DNA from: Kaistella haifensis DSM 19056
GTDB lineage: Bacteria; Bacteroidota; Bacteroidia; Flavobacteriales; Weeksellaceae
NCBI RefSeq assembly: GCF_000735695.2
Contig: NZ_JASZ02000011.1
Coordinates: forward strand, 1 to 64,000
Direction: 5' to 3'
Length of the DNA stretch: 64,000 bases
Within the stretch, counting starts at the first letter, position 1. Every line of letters starts with the position of its first letter. The notes below the pieces were generated by a model, which saw only the letters and a list, made by a program, of their open reading frames with translations, was not told where the DNA came from and made no database searches. A program made the position numbers and the translations under genes. Below are positions 24,469 through 33,542 of the stretch, in pieces.

Positions 24469-25719
24469 ATGAAAGGTCAAAACAAACTCTTCTTTGCCAT
24501 CATTATTGCGCTTATTTTAGGGGTCATTATGGGCGGCATTGTTCACACCCAATATCCTGAAGATGTGGAAGGATTTTCCAAAAATATCAAACTACTGGGA
24601 ACGATATTTATCCGGTTGGTTCAGATGATTATCGCCCCGTTGGTTTTCACTACTTTGGTGGTTGGAATTGCGAAAATGAGTGATATAAAAATGATCGGAA
24701 GGGTAGGAACCAAGGCGATGCTGTGGTTTATTACCGCGTCACTGGTTTCGCTTTTTATCGGATTGGTTTTGGTGAACTGGTTAGAACCGGGGCACGTTAC
24801 CAAACTTCCGATACAAGATGTTTCTTCAGCAGATGAACTCCTAAAATCAAGCAAAGGTTTCTCGATGGACGATTTTGTAAAACACGTTATTCCAAAGAGT
24901 TTGTTTGAAGCATTTGCCACCAACGAAGTGTTACAAATTGTAGTATTTTCGATAATGTTTGGAGTCGCTTTAGCCAATATGGATGAAGAGTATGTGAAAC
25001 CCATCATCAAAGCATTCGACATTTGCGCGCACGCAATTCTGAAAATGGTAGGTTACATCATGTGGTTTGCACCGTTCGGCGTTTTAGGAGCTATTGCGGC
25101 TGTGGTGGCGACTAATGGTTTCGAAATTTTTAGAGTTTATGCCATTTACCTCCGCGATTTCTTTTTTGCATTGGCAGTTTTATGGTTGATTTTACTTTTA
25201 GTAGGTTATTTTATCTTAGGAAATCGACTTTTTGAATTGTTAAGGAGAATCAAAGAACCTTTATTGATTGCGTTTTCCACTACAAGTTCGGAGGCTGTAT
25301 TCCCGAAACTGGTTGAAGAGCTCGAAAGATTCGGCTGCAACAATAGAATTGTTTCTTTCATTTTGCCTTTAGGATATTCCTTCAATCTCGACGGAAGTAT
25401 GATGTACATGACCTTCGCTTCTATCTTTATCGCTCAGATTTATGGTATTGAAATGACTGTAGGGCAACAAATCACCATGCTTCTGGTATTGATGCTTACT
25501 TCCAAAGGAATTGCGGGAGTTCCAAGAGCCAGTTTGGTGATTATCGTGGCCACTTGTACCATGTTTGGCATTCCGCCGGAAGGTATTGCACTAATTTTAC
25601 CGATTGACCATTTCTGTGATATGGGAAGAAGTATGACCAATGTCCTTGGAAATGCCTTGGCTACCTCATCTGTTTCCAAATGGGAAGGACAGCTCGAAGA
25701 TCATGGTGGCAATTTATAA
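24469..25719 (+). CDS. Dicarboxylate/amino acid:cation symporter (DAACS family)
   Basis: A 416-residue polytopic membrane protein of the GltP/DctA/Glt_Ph family. It starts MKGQNKLFFAIIIALILGVI and has about eight spans and two re-entrant loops. Family hallmarks are the serine-rich hairpin FSTTSSEAVFPKLVEE near residue 270 and YSFNLDGSMMYMTFASIFIA near residue 304, with the substrate-binding region SKGIAGVPRASLVI near residue 345 and the late HFCDMGRSMTNVLGN. It takes up C4-dicarboxylates, glutamate or aspartate with sodium or protons; the exact substrate is undecided. The branched-chain amino acid carrier follows after 44 nt. Confidence 0.93.
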   Translation: MKGQNKLFFAIIIALILGVIMGGIVHTQYPEDVEGFSKNIKLLGTIFIRLVQMIIAPLVFTTLVVGIAKMSDIKMIGRVGTKAMLWFITASLVSLFIGLVLVNWLEPGHVTKLPIQDVSSADELLKSSKGFSMDDFVKHVIPKSLFEAFATNEVLQIVVFSIMFGVALANMDEEYVKPIIKAFDICAHAILKMVGYIMWFAPFGVLGAIAAVVATNGFEIFRVYAIYLRDFFFALAVLWLILLLVGYFILGNRLFELLRRIKEPLLIAFSTTSSEAVFPKLVEELERFGCNNRIVSFILPLGYSFNLDGSMMYMTFASIFIAQIYGIEMTVGQQITMLLVLMLTSKGIAGVPRASLVIIVATCTMFGIPPEGIALILPIDHFCDMGRSMTNVLGNALATSSVSKWEGQLEDHGGNL

Positions 25720-25763
25720 AAAAAATGGTCTAAGCTGCTGAATGCTGTTGAAGTTTAAATGAT

Positions 25764-27080
25764 ATGAAAAATAAGATAAGTACTGCAATTACATTAGGGT
25801 TTGCGCTTTTTGCCATGTTTTTTGGTGCAGGAAATTTAATTCTCCCACCTTTTATCGGACTGAAAACCGGAGATCAATGGTTCACCGCAATTGCCGGATT
25901 TTTTACCACAGGCATTGTTTCTCCATTTTTAGGAGTACTCACAGTGGTTCTTTTCGGAACATCATTTACCGATCTTGGTCGAAAGGTAAATCCTGCGGTG
26001 GTTACTGTTTTGGCATTGCTGATCATGCTTTGCATTGGTCCGTTGGTGGCGATTCCGAGAACGGGAGCTACAACTTATGAAATCGGCATCAAACCCCTTT
26101 TTCCGGAGTTTAACAATATTCTTTTTTCTTTAATTTTCTTCGGAATCGTGTTGGCTTTATCGATAACCCAATCCAAAATCGTTGATATCATTGGGAATTT
26201 TCTCACGCCTTTTCTTATTCTCAGTTTGGGGATTTTGGTGACAGTCGGTTTGTTGAATCCTACGGCAGCTACAGAAAATACAGGAGTTACCGCCCAAGAA
26301 TCTTTTATTTTTGCGTTTCATGAAGGGTATCAGACTTTAGATGTTCTGGCGTCGGTTATTTTTGCCGGAATTATTATTTCTGCAGCGATTGACAAAGGAT
26401 ATACCAACGCGAGAGACCGTTTTAAAATTACCATTGCGGCCGGACTTATTTCGATGGCAGCTTTGCTTTTTATTTATGGTGGTTTAATTTATCTAGGGGC
26501 GCATTCCGGTTACGGATTCTCCGAAAAGGTTTCGCGTACACAATTGCTTCTGAATATTTCACAAAATTTAATGGGCAAAAACGGAACCTTGGTAATCTCT
26601 GTTGCGGTAGCGATGGCATGTTTGACGACCGCAATTGCGCTTACCTCCGCGATGGGAAGTTTTCTTCAGGAATTAACGAAAGGAAAATTGGGCTACAAAG
26701 CCGGAGTGATCCTTACCTGCTTGGTTTCTGGCTATTTTTCGGTTAAAAGCGTTGATGAAATTATCGAATATGCGGTGGTAATCCTTGGCTTCGTATATCC
26801 AATTACTTTCGCGCTGATTCTTACCGTTTTATTGTTCGGGAAAATCATCTTTTCCAGAACGCCTTATGTCGCTGCGGTTGCTACGGCAGGATTCGTTGCT
26901 TTGCTTTCTGTTCTTGAGAATTTTGGTGTTTTAGTAGAACCAATTCAAGCTTTAAAAAGTTGGTTACCTCTTTCGGAACATCAGTTAGAATGGCTTTTAC
27001 CATCATTTGCGGCTTTCTTTATCGCTGCAGCGTTCAACAGTGGACGAAAATCCCATCAGGAAGCGAAAGTTGTTGATTAA
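25764..27080 (+). CDS. brnQ: Branched-chain amino acid:cation symporter, BrnQ/LIVCS family
   Basis: A 438-residue membrane protein with about twelve hydrophobic spans. The N-terminal FALFAMFFGAGNLILPPFIG is the LIVCS signature, with PRTGATTYEIGIKP near residue 98 and AIDKGYTNARDRFK near residue 208 as further conserved segments. It imports leucine, isoleucine and valine with sodium or protons. It is separated from the preceding symporter by 44 nt without a visible terminator, so a nutrient-uptake operon is plausible. Confidence 0.94.
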   Translation: MKNKISTAITLGFALFAMFFGAGNLILPPFIGLKTGDQWFTAIAGFFTTGIVSPFLGVLTVVLFGTSFTDLGRKVNPAVVTVLALLIMLCIGPLVAIPRTGATTYEIGIKPLFPEFNNILFSLIFFGIVLALSITQSKIVDIIGNFLTPFLILSLGILVTVGLLNPTAATENTGVTAQESFIFAFHEGYQTLDVLASVIFAGIIISAAIDKGYTNARDRFKITIAAGLISMAALLFIYGGLIYLGAHSGYGFSEKVSRTQLLLNISQNLMGKNGTLVISVAVAMACLTTAIALTSAMGSFLQELTKGKLGYKAGVILTCLVSGYFSVKSVDEIIEYAVVILGFVYPITFALILTVLLFGKIIFSRTPYVAAVATAGFVALLSVLENFGVLVEPIQALKSWLPLSEHQLEWLLPSFAAFFIAAAFNSGRKSHQEAKVVD

Positions 27081-27103
27081 TGAATTGAATTATATCAATA
27101 AAA

Positions 27104-27139
27104 AATTCCTGCTTTTTTGATGGGCTGGAATTTTTTTTT
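27104..27139 (+). terminator. Intrinsic terminator after brnQ
   Basis: AATTCCTGC (27104-27112) pairs with GCTGGAATT (27124-27132) with one mismatch, followed by a T run. Confidence 0.8.
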
Positions 27140-27155
27140 ATGCTTTTAGGTGATC

Positions 27156-27420
27156 TTACGCGCTGAAACTTTTGGGATTTTCAATTAAAAATCCATGAAC
27201 GATAGCTGCCGCCGCACCTCCTAAAACCGGAGCGACCAAAAATAACCAAAGCTGAGAAAGGACTTCGCCACCAGCAAAAACTGCCGGTCCGATGCTTCTT
27301 GTCGGATTCACTAAAACGAGCGTTCAATTTAATCGTAACAACATGAATGAGGACAAAGGACAAACCAATCGCCAATCCTGCAAAACCGCCATTGATATTT
27401 TTGGTGAAACTTACATTCAT
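27156..27420 (-). pseudogene. Aquaporin (AqpZ-like) remnant, N-terminally deleted and frameshifted
   Basis: The minus-strand frame from 27420 reads GGFAGLAIGLSFVLIHVVTI, the fourth/fifth-helix region of bacterial aquaporins. The reading then continues in another frame from about 27316 with VNPTRSIGPAVFAGGEVLSQ (an NPT variant of the second NPA box) and LWLFLVAPVLGGAAAAIVHG, ending at the TAA 27156-27158. About 150 N-terminal residues including the first NPA box are absent. This is a decayed glycerol/water channel gene. The ATG at 27420 is internal relative to the family. Confidence 0.8.
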
Positions 27421-27674
27421 GTTTAAATTTTTAGGTGATTGTTATTAAAAGAATTCTCAATGTTTTATATTTTAATTGAATTTAAATGTAAAATTGTCAA
27501 TATTTTCATCATAAAAGTGGATTTTTGTTTAAAAATTAACAAAATGATTTTTATCAATTAAGATTTTTAAATAATAAAGGAATGATAGAAAAATCTAATA
27601 GAAGAGAAAGGGTGCATCAATCGTCAACCAACAATTATCATTACTTTTACTTATTCTAAATAATTAAAATATCG
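27421..27674. other. AT-rich gap with no recognisable gene
   Basis: Between the aquaporin remnant and the mrp promoter I find no coherent reading frame, hairpin terminator or RNA signature on either strand. It may be the decayed site of the missing aquaporin N-terminus, but no residual homology is visible. Confidence 0.5.
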
Positions 27675-27682
27675 TAAATTTG
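27675..27682 (+). promoter_or_regulatory. -7 promoter element of mrp
   Basis: TAAATTTG matches TAnnTTTG, 24 nt before the ATG at 27707. Confidence 0.6.
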
Positions 27683-27706
27683 TAATCTAATTTATTACAT
27701 ACAATA

Positions 27707-28810
27707 ATGTTGACGAAAGATAAAGTTCAGGCATTTCTGAAAGAAATAGAAGTAGATGATTTGGTGCACAATTTCCAGGTGATGGGAAACGATGTGTATA
27801 TTGATATGACCGCGCATTCTCCGGCAATGCACGAGAAAAAGAAACTCGAAGCAGCAATGAAGCAGGCATTCGCCTCTGAATTTGGAGAAGATGTAGTGCT
27901 GAAACTGAAAATTGCTTCTCCGGAACCTTCCGAAGTACAGCAAAATTTAATCAAAGGAAAACAAATTCCGGGAATCCAGAATATTATCGCAGTAGCTTCC
28001 GGTAAGGGTGGCGTTGGTAAATCTACCGTAGCAGCGAATCTTGCGGTAACATTGTCCAAAATGGGCTTTAAAGTTGGAATTTTGGATGCCGATATCTACG
28101 GACCATCTGTTCCAACCATGTTTGATACTGAAGGAGCAAAACCAATTTCGGTGGAAGTGGACGGAAGAAACCTGATGAAACCGATTGAAAATTACGGCGT
28201 GAAAATGCTTTCTATCGGATATTTCTCAGGAGCCAATCAAGCGGTGGTGTGGAGAGGACCAATGGCCAGCAAAGCATTAAACCAAATGATCCGTGATGCG
28301 GATTGGGGCGAACTTGATTTTCTTTTAATTGATTTACCACCGGGAACTGGCGATATTCATTTGTCCATCATTCAGGAAGTTCCTGTAACCGGCGCGGTGA
28401 TTGTAAGTACTCCGCAGCATATTGCGCTTGCCGATGTAAGAAAAGGAATCGCAATGTTCCAAATGGAAAGCATCAACATTCCTGTTTTAGGATTGATTGA
28501 AAATATGGCGTATTTCACTCCGGAAGAATTGCCGGATAACAAATATTACATCTTCGGAAACCAAGGCGCACAATACCTTGCAGATGATTTAGGAATTCCG
28601 GTATTGGGCGAAATTCCATTAATCCAAAGCATCAGAGAAGCGGGAGATGTGGGAAGACCGGCATCATTGCAGGAGGGTTCTAAGATTGCTGAAATCTATA
28701 CCAAAACCGCCCAAAACATGATTGAAAGTCTGGTGGAAAGAAACAAAAACCTTCCGCCAACTGAAGCTGTTAAAATCACAACCATGGCAGGTTGTTCACC
28801 TAAAAAATAA
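27707..28810 (+). CDS. mrp: Mrp/ApbC/NBP35-type iron-sulfur cluster carrier ATPase
   Basis: A 367-residue protein. Residues 1-80 form a MIP18/DUF59-like domain. The deviant Walker A is ASGKGGVGKSTVAANLA near residue 93, followed by GILDADIYGPSVPTMF. LLIDLPPGTGDIHLSI near residue 206 carries the switch residues. Residue-level comparison with typical Mrp shows loss of the usual central CxxC pair (NMAYFTPEELPDNKYYIFG where CxxC is often found); a Cys remains only near the C-terminus (MAGCSPKK). It carries and transfers Fe-S clusters. It is followed after 15 nt by a NifU-type scaffold gene, a meaningful pairing. Confidence 0.92.
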   Translation: MLTKDKVQAFLKEIEVDDLVHNFQVMGNDVYIDMTAHSPAMHEKKKLEAAMKQAFASEFGEDVVLKLKIASPEPSEVQQNLIKGKQIPGIQNIIAVASGKGGVGKSTVAANLAVTLSKMGFKVGILDADIYGPSVPTMFDTEGAKPISVEVDGRNLMKPIENYGVKMLSIGYFSGANQAVVWRGPMASKALNQMIRDADWGELDFLLIDLPPGTGDIHLSIIQEVPVTGAVIVSTPQHIALADVRKGIAMFQMESINIPVLGLIENMAYFTPEELPDNKYYIFGNQGAQYLADDLGIPVLGEIPLIQSIREAGDVGRPASLQEGSKIAEIYTKTAQNMIESLVERNKNLPPTEAVKITTMAGCSPKK

Positions 28811-28825
28811 AAATAAAGAAGGATC

Positions 28826-29077
28826 ATGCTCAACATGGAAATCACACAGGAACAAATCGTAACAAAAGTACTCGATGCTCTGGAAAGCATCCGACCGTTT
28901 CTCAATAAAGATGGTGGCGATATCGAATTGGTTGATATCAAAGACCACAAGGTTTATGTGAAACTGCAGGGAAACTGCAACGGATGTCCGATGAGTTTTT
29001 CAACCATGAAATTAGGCGTTGAAAACACCATCAAGCAATTTGCCCCCGAAATTACAGAGGTGATCAGTGTGGAATAA
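28826..29077 (+). CDS. NifU C-terminal domain protein (Fe-S scaffold)
   Basis: An 83-residue protein (or 80 residues if translation starts at the ATG at 28835). It is a single NifU C-terminal domain: RPFLNKDGGDIELVDIKDHK, then LQGNCNGCPMSFSTMKLGVE with the cluster-binding CxxC. Such proteins (NfuA/NifU-like) assemble and deliver Fe-S clusters. It is in an operon with mrp and ends at a terminator. Confidence 0.93.
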   Translation: MLNMEITQEQIVTKVLDALESIRPFLNKDGGDIELVDIKDHKVYVKLQGNCNGCPMSFSTMKLGVENTIKQFAPEITEVISVE

Positions 29078-29107
29078 TATCTAAATTCCTTCATGCTATA
29101 ATAAATT

Positions 29108-29131
29108 AACGGGCAAAAGCCCGTTTTTTTA
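29108..29131 (+). terminator. Intrinsic terminator after the mrp-nifU operon
   Basis: AACGGGC (29108-29114) pairs with GCCCGTT (29119-29125) around an AAAA loop, followed by T. Confidence 0.88.
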
Positions 29132-29268
29132 GTTCAATGTTTTTCCACCGAAGGGGTAAAGTGAGCAATTTCTCACGCCCATCCATCCTGATATGCATAA
29201 AATAAATGCTTCTTTCAGAAAGGGTTTAAAATTAAATTAATATTTTAGCAGATTAAACTGTAAAACGT

Positions 29269-30129
29269 ATGATTGCCATTATCGACGGCGGATCCACGAA
29301 ATGTGACTGGGTCATTCTGGAAAATTCCGGAAATTTGAAACTCAGAACTACCACTTTGGGGTTCAATCCAAACATCATCAATCCTGATTTCATCATGCAG
29401 GAAATCGATAATAATCAGGAACTCTTCTCTCTCAAAAGCCACATCGAAAAGGTGTTTTTTTATGGATCCGGCTGCGGAACTCCCGATAATAGCAAAAAAG
29501 TGGCTGATGAATTTCTCAAAACTTTTCCTGCCGGCGATATTTCGGTAAAAGAAGATATGACCGCAGCGGCGTACGCCGCCTACAACGGAACTCCGGCCAT
29601 CATCTGTATCCTCGGAACCGGATCCAATTCCTGCTATTTCGACGGAAATAAAATCCGGACCGATTTGCCGTCTTTGGGATTCCTTATCGGTGACGAAGGC
29701 AGTGGAAGCGCCTTGGGAAAACAGCTGCTACGAAGATTCTTTATGAAAAAATTACCTAAAGATCTCGAAGCGGATTTCATTGAAACCTATCATTTAACCA
29801 TCGAAGAGGCCATCCGGAGCATGTACCACAACCCAAGAGCGAATGCGTATTTGGGCGAGTTCAATAAATTTGTAGCAGAAAGAAAGAAGCATCCGTATTT
29901 TCAGAACATGGTGTTCGACGAGATGAAGAATTTCCTTGATTATCAGGTATTGCCTTATCCGGAAGCGGGCGAAGTAGAAATCAATTTCATTGGCTATATC
30001 GCTTATATTTATGAAGATATTTTAAGAGCCGCCGCCGCAGAACTCAACCTTAAAATAGGTAAAGTAGTACAGAAACCCATCGAAAGTTTGGTAGAATACC
30101 ATAAGAAATACCTCCTCAATTTAGAATAA
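29269..30129 (+). CDS. BadF/BadG/BcrA/BcrD-type ATPase, N-acetylglucosamine kinase-like
   Basis: A 286-residue ASKHA-fold kinase. The phosphate-1 loop is IIDGGSTKCDWVILE at the N-terminus. The phosphate-2 segment is CILGTGSNSCYFDG near residue 107, followed by GFLIGDEGSGSALGKQLLRR, which is typical of eukaryotic-type GlcNAc kinases and their Bacteroidota homologs. It probably phosphorylates N-acetylglucosamine or a related amino sugar recovered from cell walls. No sugar-catabolic operon surrounds it; the malic enzyme gene follows about 60 nt later. Confidence 0.88.
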   Translation: MIAIIDGGSTKCDWVILENSGNLKLRTTTLGFNPNIINPDFIMQEIDNNQELFSLKSHIEKVFFYGSGCGTPDNSKKVADEFLKTFPAGDISVKEDMTAAAYAAYNGTPAIICILGTGSNSCYFDGNKIRTDLPSLGFLIGDEGSGSALGKQLLRRFFMKKLPKDLEADFIETYHLTIEEAIRSMYHNPRANAYLGEFNKFVAERKKHPYFQNMVFDEMKNFLDYQVLPYPEAGEVEINFIGYIAYIYEDILRAAAAELNLKIGKVVQKPIESLVEYHKKYLLNLE

Positions 30130-30190
30130 ATCGTGCTCGAAGTGGCCCGATCAACCAAACACTTGCACTTTGCAAAAAACCGTAATTATT

Positions 30191-32482
30191 ATGTCAAGCA
30201 AAAACAACCGAGACGAAAAAAACTTCAACCAGGCAGCACTCGACTACCACAAAAGCGAGCCGAAGGGAAAAATTGAAGTCATCCCTTCCAAACCCCATTC
30301 TTCACAGAGAGATTTGTCTCTGGCGTATTCCCCGGGAGTGGCGATACCGTGTCTTGAAATCGAAAAAAACCCGAAAACTGTTTACGATTATACCGGAAAA
30401 GGAAACTTGGTAGCGGTAATTTCCAATGGTACTGCGGTACTGGGATTAGGTGACATCGGTGCGGAAGCATCGAAACCCGTGATGGAAGGTAAAGGGCTTT
30501 TATTTAAAATATTTGCGGATATCAACGTATTCGATATAGAAATCGACGAAAAAGATCCCGATAAATTTATTCAGATTGTGAAAGGAATTGCGCCGACATT
30601 CGGGGGCATTAACCTAGAAGATATCAAAGCGCCTGAAGCTTTTTACATCGAGCAAAAACTCAAAGAAGAACTCAATATTCCTTTGATGCACGATGATCAG
30701 CACGGAACTGCTATTATTTCTGCAGCAGCTTTAATCAATGCTTTGGAAATTGCCAACAAGAAAATTGATGAGGTGAAAATCGTGGTGAATGGCGCCGGTG
30801 CGGCCGCGATTGCCTGTACCAAACTTTATGTAGAACTGGGATTGAAGAAAGAAAACATCCTCATGTGCGATTCCAAAGGTGTCATCAACCACAAAAGAGA
30901 GAATTTAACCCCGGAAAAACTCGATTTCATTGCGCAAACCGATACTGAAACTTTGGAAGATGCCTTAAAAGGTGCAGACGTGTTCATCGGATTGTCCAAA
31001 GGAAATGTGATGACTCCGGAAATGCTGCTTTCAATGGCCGAGAATCCTATTGTGTTTGGATTGGCAAATCCTGATCCGGAAATCGAATACAACCTCGCCA
31101 TGGAAACCCGAAAAGACACCATCATGGCGACCGGACGAAGCGACTATCCTAACCAGGTGAACAATGTTTTGGGATTCCCATACATTTTCCGTGGTGCGCT
31201 TGATGTGCAGGCAACGGGAATTAACGAAGCCATGAAACTCGCTGCTGTTCATGCAATTGCAAACCTTGCCAAAGAACCTGTTCCGGAAGCGGTGATTTTA
31301 GCTTATAATTTAAAGAATTTAAGTTTTGGAAGAGAATATTTTATCCCTAAACCTTTCGATAACCGATTGATAACCAAGGTTTCTATGGCGGTAGCAAAAG
31401 CTGCAATGGAAAGTGGAATTGCCGGAAAACCTATTGAGAATTTCGAAGATTACGAAAATGCATTGCTCGACAGGATGGGCCGCGACGAAAAACTCATCCG
31501 AATGATGCAGAACCGCGCTAGATCGAACCCGAAAAGAGTTACCCTCGGAAATGCCGAAGAATACAATGTTTTGAAAGCTGCGCAAATTCTTTATGAGGAA
31601 GGAATTGCGCAACCGATTTTGCTCGGAGATAAAAAATACATCCAGGAACAAATGAAAAAATTCGGCATCGAAATCGATGTTCAGATTGTTGATCCTGCTG
31701 ATGATGACCAGGAAGAAAACAGAAAAATCTACCGCGAATCTTTGTGGAAACTTCGTCAGCGAAAAGGAATGAACGAGTACAAAGCCAAGAGATTTGTTCG
31801 CCAAAGAGATTATTTTGGTCCATTAATGCTGAAAAACGGCGACACTGATGCACTGATCGTAGGATTCTCGAAAAACTATTCCTCTACTTTGAGACCGGTT
31901 CTTGAAGTGATTGAGAAAGAAAAAGGCGTGGACAAAGTATCATCGATGATGATGATTCTTACCGAGAAAAAACCGATTTTCTTCGCAGATGCTTCTATCA
32001 TTCAGAACCCGACTTCTGAAGATTTGGTGAATATTGCTAAAATGTCGGAAATGGTGGTGAAATCTTTTGCCATAGAGCCGAGAATTGCGATGCTTTCCTT
32101 TGAAAACTTCGCAGCGATTTCCGAAACTTCCAAGAAAGTAGCGAAAGCGGTTTCTATTCTTCATGAAAAATATCCGAAAATGATTGTCGATGGTGAAATA
32201 CAACCCGATTTTGCGATGGATGCGGATCTCCTTTCCGACTATCCATTCTCTAAACTCGGTACCACTCCGGCAAATGTATTTGTATTCCCGAACCTTGAAA
32301 GTGCCAATCTTTCCTACAAAATCATCCGAGGTATGAAGGTTGCACAAGTAGTAGGACCAATTTTAATGGGACTGAAACAACCGGTTCACGTGCTTCAGAT
32401 GCGCGCAAGTGTGGACGAAATCGTGAACCTTGCTACCATCGCCGTGCTGGATGCCCAAAAAAGAGAGGCTGCCAATAAGTAA
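30191..32482 (+). CDS. maeB: NADP-dependent malic enzyme with phosphotransacetylase-like domain
   Basis: A 763-residue fusion. Residues 1-420 are malic enzyme: the N-terminal [40 protein letters not shown] and the NADP-binding [16 protein letters not shown]. Residues about 430-763 resemble phosphate acetyltransferase ([20 protein letters not shown]), a regulatory rather than catalytic module in MaeB. It decarboxylates malate to pyruvate producing NADPH. The open frame reaches 30170; ATG 30191 (MSSKNNRDE) is the most likely start. A terminator follows. Confidence 0.95.
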   Translation: MSSKNNRDEKNFNQAALDYHKSEPKGKIEVIPSKPHSSQRDLSLAYSPGVAIPCLEIEKNPKTVYDYTGKGNLVAVISNGTAVLGLGDIGAEASKPVMEGKGLLFKIFADINVFDIEIDEKDPDKFIQIVKGIAPTFGGINLEDIKAPEAFYIEQKLKEELNIPLMHDDQHGTAIISAAALINALEIANKKIDEVKIVVNGAGAAAIACTKLYVELGLKKENILMCDSKGVINHKRENLTPEKLDFIAQTDTETLEDALKGADVFIGLSKGNVMTPEMLLSMAENPIVFGLANPDPEIEYNLAMETRKDTIMATGRSDYPNQVNNVLGFPYIFRGALDVQATGINEAMKLAAVHAIANLAKEPVPEAVILAYNLKNLSFGREYFIPKPFDNRLITKVSMAVAKAAMESGIAGKPIENFEDYENALLDRMGRDEKLIRMMQNRARSNPKRVTLGNAEEYNVLKAAQILYEEGIAQPILLGDKKYIQEQMKKFGIEIDVQIVDPADDDQEENRKIYRESLWKLRQRKGMNEYKAKRFVRQRDYFGPLMLKNGDTDALIVGFSKNYSSTLRPVLEVIEKEKGVDKVSSMMMILTEKKPIFFADASIIQNPTSEDLVNIAKMSEMVVKSFAIEPRIAMLSFENFAAISETSKKVAKAVSILHEKYPKMIVDGEIQPDFAMDADLLSDYPFSKLGTTPANVFVFPNLESANLSYKIIRGMKVAQVVGPILMGLKQPVHVLQMRASVDEIVNLATIAVLDAQKREAANK

Positions 32483-32503
32483 TTGTTCACAACGATCATA
32501 TTA

Positions 32504-32539
32504 AACAACTGCATTTCCTGGATTTGCAGTTGTTTTTTT
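32504..32539 (+). terminator. Intrinsic terminator after maeB
   Basis: AACAACTGCA (32504-32513) pairs with TGCAGTTGTT (32525-32534), followed by a T run. Confidence 0.85.
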
Positions 32540-32683
32540 ATAACTTGTTGTTAAAGCAAATCCACCGGTACTTCTCTAATAAAAAATGAAATGGCTAAAT
32601 GTGATGGATTGGAGTGATTATTTTTCATGAAAAATTTTGAGTAAATGGTTGTTTTTCAATAATATTGTAAAGCATAGCACATC

Positions 32684-33121
32684 ATGGAAAAATTTGCGGA
32701 AAATACATCATTTAGGTTACCGGATCAATTTCAATATTGTATGCTGTCGCAATGTCCGATCAATTCTTCCTGTTTGCGTTATCAGGCATTTTTAACTGCG
32801 CCAGACGATATGCAATATTTTTCTGTTTTGAATCCGGCTTATCTCCTCAAGCAGGATCTTACCGATTGTAATCAGTATTATTCCCAAACTTTAAAGGTTT
32901 TTGTTGCCGGATTGAATGGTATAATGGAGGAATTGCCGCTTCGCAAAGTTCAGGCAATTAGAACAGGGATGATCAACCTATTCGGAAGAAGCACTTATTA
33001 CAGATTCATGCGCAAAGATAAATGGCTGAATCCTGACGAACAACAAAAAGTACACGAACTCTTCGAGAACCTTGGTATGCTCGATGAATTGGTGTACGAC
33101 GATGAAAGAAAAGGATTCTAA
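32684..33121 (+). CDS. DUF6078 family protein
   Basis: A 145-residue soluble protein. The N-terminal CMLSQCPINSSCLRYQAFLT carries three spaced cysteines, then VLNPAYLL, VFVAGLNGIMEELP and MINLFGRSTYYRFMRKDKW, the pattern I know as DUF6078 in Bacteroides-group genomes. The Cys pattern could bind a metal, but no activity is known. It has no signal peptide. It lies between the maeB terminator and the CRISPR-associated region; a link to CRISPR function is not indicated. Confidence 0.75.
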   Translation: MEKFAENTSFRLPDQFQYCMLSQCPINSSCLRYQAFLTAPDDMQYFSVLNPAYLLKQDLTDCNQYYSQTLKVFVAGLNGIMEELPLRKVQAIRTGMINLFGRSTYYRFMRKDKWLNPDEQQKVHELFENLGMLDELVYDDERKGF

Positions 33122-33365
33122 CCTTTTCGTTTTCGATATCGATAATCCCAAAAAAAAACGTACTGAAGCGACAAAAATTTCATGCCGGTGGAACGCCAGT
33201 TTCAAACGCATGCAACTGCTGTTTCATAGGTATGGAACAACTGTCCCAATTTTTAGCCCAAAATCAACTGTACAGTGGAACAGAGGAGTGGTTAAGGAAA
33301 AGATGTTTTTTCTCTGTGGGAGTGGGTTTTTTTTGCTATTTATTGGTCTCATGAAATATTTAGAC
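33122..33365. other. Gap with no convincing gene upstream of the tracrRNA gene
   Basis: A plus-strand open frame (33072-33386) crosses this gap, but it overlaps the DUF6078 gene and the tracrRNA terminator, and its composition looks random, so I do not call it. No hairpin terminator follows DUF6078. Gene remnants here cannot be excluded. Confidence 0.5.
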
Positions 33366-33447
33366 AAAAAAATGCCCCGAAGATAGTCGAGGCGCTAAAT
33401 GTTTTCACAACGGAATAATCCTTATTGTGAATTGCTTTTAAAATTAT
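33366..33447 (-). ncRNA. Predicted tracrRNA of the type II-C CRISPR system
   Basis: On the minus strand, from about 33447, the sequence has the anti-repeat AAAAGCAATTCACAA, then the nexus region where CACAA pairs with TTGTG around GGA/TCC (TAAGGATTATTCCG), then AAAACATTTAGC and a terminal hairpin. In that hairpin GCCTCGA (33393-33387) pairs with TCGGGGC (33380-33374), followed by A and seven T (33372-33366). This AGCAATTCACAATAAGGATT-type module is what I recall for Bacteroidota type II-C tracrRNAs. It should pair with a repeat beginning near GTTGTGAATTGCTTTT, and Cas9 needs it to mature and bind crRNA. The 5' end is estimated from the promoter. Confidence 0.88.
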
Positions 33448-33452
33448 TGTAT

Positions 33453-33460
33453 CAAATATA
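33453..33460 (-). promoter_or_regulatory. -7 promoter element of the tracrRNA gene
   Basis: Minus-strand TATATTTG (33460-33453) is a perfect TAnnTTTG match. A TTG lies 16 nt further upstream, slightly short for the usual -33 spacing. It drives transcription away from cas9. Confidence 0.65.
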
Positions 33461-33542
33461 TAAAAAAATTCTAATCCAATCGTATTTTTTATAATTATTT
33501 CTAAATAAATTTATTAATTTAGGAAACTATTATAATACAAAT

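Noticed and set aside
33072-33386. Plus-strand 104-codon frame between DUF6078 and the tracrRNA
   Set aside because: It overlaps the DUF6078 gene in another frame and the tracrRNA terminator, has no family pattern, and its residue mix looks random.
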